Part shown: positions 16,052 through 23,686 of the stretch, one piece after another | How the letters are laid out: every line of letters starts with the position of its first letter | How positions within the stretch are numbered: position 1 is the first letter of the stretch | NCBI GenBank assembly: GCA_019115525.1 | Contig: DXDJ01000048.1 | Span: 1-34,040, forward strand | From: Candidatus Helicobacter avistercoris | GTDB taxonomy: Bacteria; Campylobacterota; Campylobacteria; Campylobacterales; Helicobacteraceae | DNA length: 34,040 bases | Direction of reading: 5' to 3' | The notes under the pieces: generated by a model | Database searches by the model: none | Told to the model about the DNA's origin: nothing | Seen by the model: only the letters and a program-made list of their open reading frames with translations | Position numbers and translations under genes: made by a program

Positions 16052-17983
16052 ATGGAAGAGAAATATCAACTTATATCTTCACTGGTTGCCTTTAATCATT
16101 TGCAGGAAAGGGGTGAAACACCATTTGAGGTTTTAGATTCTTTTATTGACTTCATAATCAAAGACAAATCATTGAATAATTTTACGCACATAGAAATCCG
16201 TGATTTGCTAGAAGAGAACTTTGGCTTTAAGATCCCTTGCTTGGTTATTGAGGCTAGACTTCACAATGGAGTAAAAGAAAAAAAACTAGACTTCAGCAAT
16301 CAAAGATTTTGTGTAAAAGATGAGAATTTACTGAAACAAGTTGAAATAAATAAGGAAATTGAAGAGAGACGTATTGACGAAAACACATTGCTTGAAGAAC
16401 TCTATTTATCTATTGGAGAAAATTTATCTACAACCGAAAAAAACGCAATTCACAGGGCTTTTGTGAACTATTTTTTGGGTGAAAATTTGGGAGTGTATAG
16501 CAATCAAATTTATTCTTTTATTATAAAAAATAAAGATAATGAAATATTAAAAAATATTTCTAATGGAATTATTTTCTATGATGGTTTACGATATTGTAAT
16601 TCTTTTGAAAATAAGCATTGGGAGAAAATGTATATTTTTCTTAATATGGAAATTATTTTTCATCTTATGGGGTATAACGGAGAATTTTTTAAACAAATAG
16701 TTGAAGAGTTGATTGATTTAATAGTGGATATTAACAAAAAAAATAAGGTAATTTTTTTGCGTTATACACGAAAGGAAAGAAAGCGCATAGAAGATTTTTT
16801 TGTTGCTCTGAGAAACGATATGGATCCTACTAAAACAGAAGCTGCGCGAGAGATTATTAATAAGTGCAATGGCGATAAGCTAAGAGTGCGTAAAGAGGAG
16901 AAAGAAGTTTATTCACTCTTGGAAAATTATTGCGTTATAGAAGAAGAAATTGAGATAAAAGATGACATTAAAGAAAAAGATATATTTAAGACTATTAGGA
17001 CTAAGCTTGAGATAACAAATGATGAAGGTGTGAGATTTGATGAAATCAATGATGGCAACACTTTTGTTGAGTCTGATGAGATTTTAAGCTTTTTAATTAA
17101 TCTTATTTTGCTAAGAGGTAATAATCCTCAGACAATAGAAAGTGCAAAATATCTATTTTTAACTGAGGAAAGTTGTTATATTAAAATGGCTAATCTTATT
17201 AAAAAACACACTAAACACGAAATCCCAGTAGCAGTTAGGTTAAGTTATTTGACAAATATTTTTTGGCTTAAACTTGGCAAGGCTTTTTCAAGTAAAAAAA
17301 CACCAATTATTTCTCAAGCTGATGCAAGGGCAAAGATCTCTGTTGCGCTTAAGCTTGGAGAAAACATGTCTTCTTTGTATGAGGAGATAATTAGAAGAAA
17401 AGATGAGTTTGACGAAAAAATGGCTAAAGAACTTTTGTACGACATAAAATCAAGCAATAAGAAGCCCGAAAGTATTGATAAGGAGAACATTGATTCGACA
17501 CTTGCATTGAGTGGTGCAGACTTGACTTTTTTTCTTGAACGGCGAAAAAAAAGAGAAGAGAAGTTGGAAACAATGGGAAATGAAATAAGAAATCTTAAAA
17601 AAGAGAAAGATGAGATAGAGGCTCAAAAACAAGCATTGTCACAAGAGTTAAATGATGTAGGTTTGGAAAAAGAGAAACTGCAACGGCAATTAAATGAAGA
17701 AAAAGCAAGGAGAAAACAAAGAGAAAAAGAAGAGAGAGATAAAGATATGAGACGCCAAATTCTATTTTGCAGATTCAAACAATTTGGAAGCATACTTTTG
17801 GTATTGATTATTGCAAGTTGTATTTATATTTTTCTTCCCAAAAAGTGGTTAGAACATCTTAAAGACCTATTGTTTATCTTTGGTCTAAGTGGTTTGGGAA
17901 TTAGTGGATTCTTGATATGGCTTTATACCCATTTCAATAAAAAAATTAGAAATATGCAAGAACAAACAGAGGAAGAAAAATGA
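16052..17983 (+). CDS. Membrane-anchored coiled-coil protein with a putative PIN-like domain (restriction-linked cargo)
   Basis: A 643-residue protein of no family I can name with certainty. Residues about 193-385 have the order of elements of a PIN-like nuclease: YIFLNMEIIFHLMG where a catalytic Asp is expected (Asn here), KVIFLRYTRKERKRIEDF with a possible second acid, then SDEILSFLINLILLRG and YLFLTEESCYIKMA, resembling the third acid and the strand after it. Residues 495-567 are a highly charged coiled coil. Two membrane helices follow (about 578-595 and 605-625) with a short cytoplasmic tail. SD AAAGGAG lies before the ATG, 12 nt after the hsdS remnant; the stop overlaps hsdR by ATGA. 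Very AT-rich. Position between hsdS and hsdR is like Campylobacter rlo genes. The PIN assignment is inference. Confidence 0.6.
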   Translation: MEEKYQLISSLVAFNHLQERGETPFEVLDSFIDFIIKDKSLNNFTHIEIRDLLEENFGFKIPCLVIEARLHNGVKEKKLDFSNQRFCVKDENLLKQVEINKEIEERRIDENTLLEELYLSIGENLSTTEKNAIHRAFVNYFLGENLGVYSNQIYSFIIKNKDNEILKNISNGIIFYDGLRYCNSFENKHWEKMYIFLNMEIIFHLMGYNGEFFKQIVEELIDLIVDINKKNKVIFLRYTRKERKRIEDFFVALRNDMDPTKTEAAREIINKCNGDKLRVRKEEKEVYSLLENYCVIEEEIEIKDDIKEKDIFKTIRTKLEITNDEGVRFDEINDGNTFVESDEILSFLINLILLRGNNPQTIESAKYLFLTEESCYIKMANLIKKHTKHEIPVAVRLSYLTNIFWLKLGKAFSSKKTPIISQADARAKISVALKLGENMSSLYEEIIRRKDEFDEKMAKELLYDIKSSNKKPESIDKENIDSTLALSGADLTFFLERRKKREEKLETMGNEIRNLKKEKDEIEAQKQALSQELNDVGLEKEKLQRQLNEEKARRKQREKEERDKDMRRQILFCRFKQFGSILLVLIIASCIYIFLPKKWLEHLKDLLFIFGLSGLGISGFLIWLYTHFNKKIRNMQEQTEEEK

Positions 17984-20904
17984 CTAACTACAAAGAAAAA
18001 GACTTAGAAGCCTTTATTGAGGAGTATTTGCTCTCCCACTCCTATATCAAGCGAGAGGATAGAGACTATGACAAATCCCTCTGCCTTGATAGTGAGCTTC
18101 TTTATAGTTTCATTCTTTCCACTCAGAGCAAAGCACTTGATGAGCTCTCAAGGCGTGGGATAAAAGACACCAAAGAAACCCTACTCAAACGCATCGCTTC
18201 CTCTATCAGAGAAAAAGGCATTCTCAAATCCCTTCAAGGCTATGTAGAAGTCAGTGGAGTGAAATTCACCCTTGCTTATCCCAAACCCTCCACAGATGCC
18301 AACCCCACAGCACTGCAAAACTACTCTTCCAACACCCTCTCTCTCATCCGTCAGCTCCATTACAGCTCAAGGAATAACAACTCTTTAGATATGGTACTTT
18401 TCCTCAATGGAATCCCCCTCATCACAATAGAGCTCAAAAACCTATTTACAGGACAAAATGTCTATCACGCCATAGAGCAATACAAAAAAGACAGAGATCC
18501 AAGTGAGCCACTTTTTGATCGCTGTATCGTGCATTTTGCACTTGATAGTGATTTGGCATATATGACAACCAAGCTTGAGAGAGAAAAGACCTTTTTCTTC
18601 CCATTCAATCGTGGGCTAAACAATGGCAGTGGAGCCATAGGGTGCAAAAGCGGAGCAGGAAATCCCCCAAGTGAAGGAGTAAAAACAGCCTATCTATGGG
18701 AGAGAATCTTTGCCAAAGATACTTTGATCCCTCTAGTGCTAGAGTTTGTGCAGTGCGTGGATGGCAAAATCATCTTCCCAAGATATCATCAGTTTGATGT
18801 GGTAGAGAAGCTTCTTGAAGATGTCAAAGTAAGAGGCGTGGGAGGACGCTATCTCATCCAGCACAGTGCAGGAAGTGGCAAAAGCAACTCAATCTCTTGG
18901 CTCTCTCACGCTCTTGTAGGATTGCACCGAGTGAGAGAGGATGGGGAGCTAGAGCTTGTCTTTGATAGTGTGATTGTTGTCACTGATAGAACAGTGCTTG
19001 ATTCTCAAATCCAAGAGAATATCAAGAGATTTTCTCATATCAAAGGGATTGTAGAGCCAATCACAGAGGGAAGCAAACATTTGCGAAAATCCCTAGAAGA
19101 AGGCAAAAAAATCATCATCTCCACTATTCAGAAATTCCCCCATATCCTTGATGATATTACTCAAGTGAGAGGCAAAAGATTTGCAATCATCATCGATGAG
19201 GCTCACTCTAGTCAGAGTGGCACATCCGCTCAAAAGCTAGGAGAAGTCATCAGAGATAGAGAGGGGAGCGTAGAAGATGAGCTTATTGAAATCATCAAAA
19301 ACAAAAAGCTCCAGCCCAACGCCTCGTATTTTGCATTTACCGCTACGCCTAAGCCTAAGACTTTGGAGATGTTTGGCACACCTTATGAGATAGATGGGGT
19401 ACAGAAGTTTATCCCCTTTCATCTCTACTCAATGAAACAAGCCATAGAAGAGGGATTTATCCACGATGTGCTAAGGGGATACACCACTTACAATAGCTAC
19501 TACAAAATTGTTTCAACCACTCATGAAAATCCAAAGTTTGATAAGAAAAAGGCAAAGGTAAAAATCAAACGCTATGTCGAGGGCAACGCAAATGCTATTG
19601 CCAAAAAGGCAGAGATCATGATCGATCACTTCTATGCCTATATCCACAAAAAAATCGGTGGCAAAGCCAAAGCAATGGTCGTCACAAGCTCTAGGGAAAA
19701 TGCGGTGAAATACTTCTTTGCCTTTAGGGAATATCTAAAGAGCAAGTTCCCCTCTTATCGTGCTTTGGTGGCATTCTCAGGGGAAGTGGTGATTGATGGG
19801 GAGAGTTATAGCGAGAGTGGGTTAAATGGGATAAGTGAGGCAAGGCTAAAAGAAGAGTTCAAAAAAGATGAATACCGCTTCCTCATCGTGGCAGAGAAGT
19901 ATCAAACAGGATTTGATCAACCCTTGCTTCATACGATGTATGTGGATAAGCGACTAAGCGGAGTAAGTGCAGTGCAAACCCTCTCAAGGCTCAATCGTGT
20001 CTGTAAAAACAAAGAAGACACTTGTGTGCTTGACTTTGCAAATACGCATGAGGAGATTGGAGAGTCTTTTAGCACTTTTTATGAGCAAACTTTCTTAGGA
20101 GAGCCCACAGATATTGAAAAGATCTTTGAGCTCAAAAGCAATCTATTTGAATATGGAGTTTTCTATCAAGATGAGCTAGATGAGTTTGCAGAGATGATTC
20201 TAAGAAGAGAGAGGGAAAATGCCATCCACGCAAAGCTTGATGTGATGGTGGCACGATATGATGGACTAGAAAATGATGATGTAAGACTTGAGTTTTACAA
20301 CAAATCCAAGACTTATCTCAAAGATTATTCTTTCCTAGCTCAAATCTTGCCATTTGAGGATATTGAGCTTGAAAAAACCTATATTTTGCTAAAGAAGCTC
20401 ATCACCAAGCTCCTCCCTCCAAAAGCAGAGGATTTGACAAGAGGGATACTAGATAATGTGGATTTTGAGAGTTATCGTGTGCAGTTGGATAAAACGCTAG
20501 ATATTACACTTGAGGGAAATGGAGAGCTTAAGCCCTCACAAGCTGATGGAACTAGCAGGATGCCAGAGCCAGAACTTGAGGGGATAATGGAAATCATCCG
20601 AGAGTTCAATGAGCGTTATGGCTTGGAAGAGTGGAGAGATGAGGATAATATCCGAGGTGGAATCGCTCAGGTGTAAGAGAGAATGGAACACGATGAGAAG
20701 CTCATCACAATCGCACGAAATTCTGATGAGCAAAACACACGAATTGAGTTTGAGGAAGCATTGGTGAAGAATATGGCATTGATTGTGGATACGCACCTTG
20801 CACTATTTGAGAAATACAGCAGTGATGAGAGCTTCAAACATCGCTTCACACAGGCAATGTTTGAGGAGTGGCGTAGTAAGATTGGTGTGGGAGTGGGGAG
20901 ATGA
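17980..20904 (+). pseudogene. hsdR: Type I restriction endonuclease subunit, interrupted by an in-frame TAA
   Basis: HsdR is the translocase/nuclease of the type I complex. The N-terminal nuclease domain has the PD-(D/E)xK core (LDMVLFLNG ... TIELKN; Asp137, Glu151, Lys153). The SF2 motor follows: Walker A HSAGSGKS (about 295-302), DEAH (about 406-409), FAFTATPK (about 452-459), and YQTGFDQPLLHTMYVDKRL with QTLSRLNR. The frame stops with TAA at 20674-20676 after 898 codons, but continues in the same frame without a break in family-like sequence (ERMEHDEKLITIA ... FEEWRSKIG) to 20904, where it overlaps the next gene by ATGA. The intact gene would be about 974 codons. One nonsense change therefore removes about 75 C-terminal residues, a region expected to dock HsdR on the methylase. 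The stop could also be a sequencing error. Confidence 0.85.
20683..20904 (+). CDS. C-terminal fragment of HsdR downstream of the TAA
   Basis: A 73-codon ORF beginning at the first ATG after the internal stop, in the same frame as hsdR. The product (MEHDEKLITIARNSDEQNTR...) matches the pattern of the HsdR C-terminal end in other type I systems, where a segment of the form NSDxQNxRIEFExAL is typical. A weak SD (AAGAGAG) precedes the ATG, so separate translation as a second polypeptide is possible. I treat it as part of the broken hsdR gene, listed separately because the track shows it as its own ORF. Confidence 0.75.
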   Translation: MEHDEKLITIARNSDEQNTRIEFEEALVKNMALIVDTHLALFEKYSSDESFKHRFTQAMFEEWRSKIGVGVGR

Positions 20905-22769
20905 GTGAAGCAATTAATACGGATTTAACAGAAGTGCAAAAAACAGCGCTTAAAGATTGGATGGAGACAGAGTATATAGATTTGTCTTCGATGTTGAATA
21001 GTTTCTTTGAATGTGTAAAAGCACATCAAATTGGATTTGAAGATAGTGATAAAAATCAGCATTTGACACAAGAGGTGATGGATAGTGTCCAAAGAATCAA
21101 AGAAGAGCTTAAGATTTTGCTAAACGCAGAAAAAGAGGGAACGATTGTCGTAAAATCCAGTCTAATACAAATCTTTGATGCAAAATTATGTTTTGATTAC
21201 AGGAGAATCTTCCCTCTCGTTTCAAAGGTAGAGATTCAATTTATTAATTGTAAGTTTCCCACAACGAAAGAGGATTTGCCCATTGGATGGGAGGGAAGTG
21301 GTAGAGTTTTTGAGAAAAAAATATTTTTTCATGATTGTGTCTTTGGAGAGTTTGTTTCTTTTTCATCATCAATTTTTAAAGAAACTGTTGAGTTCAACAA
21401 TAGTGCTTTTGTGAATAGTTGTGATTTTCATGAATGTACTTTTGAAAAGAATGTATGTTTTTATGGTGTTGATTTCAAAGGCGTTCCAAACTTTAGCCAA
21501 GCAAATTTTCTCCAAAAAATTAATCTTGTAAATACAAATTTGAATTTTTCGTTTGAAGAGTGTCGGGAGATCGTAAAAAAAGAAAAAGAGAGAAGAGACA
21601 ATCAGAGAGCTAATACGATAAAAATGGGAAAGCCAATTACTGGGGCACAAATAGCAAATGACTTTAGAGATTCGTTTAGATTATTTAAGGGGAATCTAAT
21701 TGATGAACATAATCAGCTTGATGCAACAAATTATCGAAAATTAGAATTGTATTTTAAAGAGATTGAAATGAAGGAGGCGATAAAAGCAAGAGGGGATGGT
21801 GAAGAAGACAAACAAGATTCTTGTGAGCTTAAAGTAAGCCAAAAGATACTGAGGCTATACAAAAGACTTGAAGCGAAAATAAATTTTCTTTCATGGAATA
21901 TATCAACAATTATTGAACAAAATCTTTTATATTTTTATCGAACTTTAAGTGATCATCATACTGATCTCACAAGAAGCATTAATGCTACAATAACTTATAT
22001 TGCCTTTAACTGTATTTTTTTGCTTTTATTCAAGAATATTATTGGAGTATTGAGTGGAGACAGTAAAGATATTGAGAAGACAGCGTCTGTGTTGTTGTTT
22101 TTTTATGTTGGTATTATCGTCTTGTGTCTTTCATACTTTCTTTGTAAAACCGGAGTGAAAAAAACAATAGCCAATCATGCTTTTTGGATAAGTTTGTGTT
22201 TGTTTGTTTTTCTTTTTGTTTTTCTTGCACAACGCAATGATTTCTTTCTTGTGCCTTTTGTGCTCATGGCAATTTTTTTCTACCTATTAATGTTGTATTT
22301 TTATTTTCAAATCATGAAGTTTATAATCACTAGGAGTATTTTTGTTTCATTGGCATATGTGGCTTTTATTGTCTTTTTTTGTTTAAATCCATACATCGTT
22401 GCGCCAGTACTTGAAAACAGTGATAAGAGTGAAATGTATAACTATTTTATGAAGGAATACATTCAAAATACAAGTTTTGACAGATTAAAAGGAGTAGTTC
22501 AGCAATGTGAAAAACTTGATCGTCAAATTGATTGGTCAAGAAATCAATATTCTCAAATCAAACAAGTATTGCTTGGTGGTTCTACAATTTTGTTGACAGA
22601 TGAAATTTGTGCAAATCAAACCAATTTGGATTTGTCCATAACAGTTTTTAAGAATTGGATTTTTAATAATGTTCTCAAGATAATTCATGTTGTTTATTCT
22701 ATTGTCCTTGCATTGTTTGTTTTTTCTCTCATCAAAACAGCACGCAAAAACTCCATAATCCCTAGTTAA
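20901..22769 (+). CDS. Pentapeptide-repeat-like multi-spanning membrane protein (restriction-linked cargo)
   Basis: A 622-residue protein with three parts. Residues about 108-215 carry degenerate five-residue steps with F at regular positions (FHDCVFGEFVSFSSSIF, FNNSAFVNSCDFHECTF, VCFYGVDFKGVPNFSQANF), the beta-helix of pentapeptide proteins. Next is a helical linker with FRLFKGNLIDEHNQLDATNY and SDHHTDLTRSI, motifs shared by membrane-bound pentapeptide proteins. Then come five or six membrane helices (about 362-384, 395-415, 428-443, 447-470, 478-500) and a last one near 590-613. Function is unknown; proteins of this layout sit in defence and restriction neighbourhoods. It starts inside the original hsdR stop (ATGA), is AT-rich, and is the last gene of the island. 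Confidence 0.75.
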   Translation: MSEAINTDLTEVQKTALKDWMETEYIDLSSMLNSFFECVKAHQIGFEDSDKNQHLTQEVMDSVQRIKEELKILLNAEKEGTIVVKSSLIQIFDAKLCFDYRRIFPLVSKVEIQFINCKFPTTKEDLPIGWEGSGRVFEKKIFFHDCVFGEFVSFSSSIFKETVEFNNSAFVNSCDFHECTFEKNVCFYGVDFKGVPNFSQANFLQKINLVNTNLNFSFEECREIVKKEKERRDNQRANTIKMGKPITGAQIANDFRDSFRLFKGNLIDEHNQLDATNYRKLELYFKEIEMKEAIKARGDGEEDKQDSCELKVSQKILRLYKRLEAKINFLSWNISTIIEQNLLYFYRTLSDHHTDLTRSINATITYIAFNCIFLLLFKNIIGVLSGDSKDIEKTASVLLFFYVGIIVLCLSYFLCKTGVKKTIANHAFWISLCLFVFLFVFLAQRNDFFLVPFVLMAIFFYLLMLYFYFQIMKFIITRSIFVSLAYVAFIVFFCLNPYIVAPVLENSDKSEMYNYFMKEYIQNTSFDRLKGVVQQCEKLDRQIDWSRNQYSQIKQVLLGGSTILLTDEICANQTNLDLSITVFKNWIFNNVLKIIHVVYSIVLALFVFSLIKTARKNSIIPS

Positions 22770-22778
22770 GGAAAGCAA

Positions 22779-23204
22779 GTGATTTACTTTGAAAACCAAA
22801 GCATTTTAGAGCTAAAAGATTTAAAATTTGAAAAGATTTTAGAGCATCTGCACATCACACGAGAGGTGGAGGTGTATATCTTAGAAGATGAAGATATGGC
22901 TGAACTTAACTTCACTCATAGAGGAAAAGAAGGGATTACTGATGTGCTCTCATTCCCTTGTGAGGCAGTGGTGAAGGGATTGCCACTGGGGAGCATTGTG
23001 ATGAGCTCCACGCTCATTGAAAGCAAAGCTAGAGAATACTCCCATAGCTTAGAATCTGAGGCAACGCTTCTCTTCATTCATGCCCTTTTGCACTTGCTGG
23101 GCTATGATCACGAAGTGGATAATGGAGAACACAGAGAGAGAGAAAAAGAGCTCATAGAAATCTTCAATCTACCCAAAAGCCTCATTGTTAGAAACACTAT
23201 TTAA
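22779..23204 (+). CDS. ybeY: Endoribonuclease YbeY (16S rRNA 3'-end maturation)
   Basis: YbeY is a zinc-dependent endoribonuclease acting in 16S rRNA 3' processing and 70S quality control. The metal motif H-x3-H-x5-H is clear in HALLHLLGYDHEVDNGEH, preceded by the conserved THRGKEGITDVLSFP segment. At 141 residues it is normal length. It uses a GTG start 9 nt after the island's last gene, with AAGGA upstream; no terminator or promoter is evident between them, so this core gene may depend on the island's transcript. Confidence 0.95.
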   Translation: MIYFENQSILELKDLKFEKILEHLHITREVEVYILEDEDMAELNFTHRGKEGITDVLSFPCEAVVKGLPLGSIVMSSTLIESKAREYSHSLESEATLLFIHALLHLLGYDHEVDNGEHREREKELIEIFNLPKSLIVRNTI

Positions 23205-23248
23205 GTTTTTTTGTTAGCCTTTTGCGTCATTTACCAAAAGGAGAAAAA

Positions 23249-23671
23249 GTGAATAAGCTAGCTTTATTTTTACTTACTTGTGCAAGTTTGTGGGCAAGTC
23301 CTCAAATCAGTGTATATGCAAGCCCCACCTGAGGGTGTTGTGGGCTTTGGTCAAAGCACTTAGAAAAAAATGGATTTTCTGCAAAAGAAATCAAAACAGA
23401 GCAATGGTGGGATTACAAAGATAAGATGAAAGTCCCTCAAGAGCTTAGAAGCTGTCATACTGGTGTGTATGAAGGATACTTTTTTGAGGGGCATATCCCA
23501 GCAGAGGATATTGCAAGATTCCTAAAAGAAAAGCCAAAAGATGTGATTGGACTTGCTGTGCCAAATATGCCACAAGGAAGCCCAGGGATGGAGCAGGGAA
23601 TGGGCAAAGAGCATTACAATGTATATTATGTCAAAAAAGATGGAAGTTATGAGATTTGGGCTAGACACTAA
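23249..23671 (+). CDS. DUF411/CopG-family copper protein with in-frame TGA; candidate selenoprotein
   Basis: The frame runs GTG (23249, after AAGGAG) to TAA (23671), 140 codons, interrupted only by TGA at codon 28 (23330-23332). The N-terminus MNKLALFLLTCASLWA is a signal peptide, so the protein should be periplasmic. It continues with ISVYASPT-(TGA)-GCCGLW, which is the DUF411 metal site SPTCGCCxxW with TGA at the first Cys. Downstream family marks are intact: RSCHTGVYEGYFFEGHIP, AVPNMPQGSPGMEQGMG and WARH at the end. CopG of this family (not the ribbon-helix-helix CopG) binds a multinuclear Cu cluster through its CxCC and has a thioredoxin-like fold. The intact remainder plus a SECIS-like hairpin favour selenocysteine over decay. 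The track lists only the part from Met60 (23426). Confidence 0.8.
23330..23363 (+). promoter_or_regulatory. Recoded TGA plus SECIS-like hairpin
   Basis: TGA (23330-23332) is followed after 16 nt by the apical loop GGTC (23349-23352), closed by GCTTT/AAAGC (23344-23348 with 23353-23357). A further GTG/CAC pairing can extend the stem with a GG bulge. A published bacterial SECIS model asks for a short stem with a G in the first two loop positions, about 16-37 nt after the UGA; E. coli fdhF has the same GGUC loop. All features are met here, at the near limit of distance. Confidence 0.65.
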
Positions 23672-23686
23672 AACTAAGGAGAGATA

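Noticed and set aside
20667-20849. Minus-strand ORFs over the hsdR stop region as a separate gene explaining the break
   Set aside because: The plus-strand frame continues HsdR-like sequence across this region, so the antisense ORFs are shadows.
9752-22769. Integrase, transposase or att-like repeats bounding the hsd island
   Set aside because: No recombinase gene and no matching direct repeats were seen at the outer ends; the only repeat pair is the internal hsdS tail.
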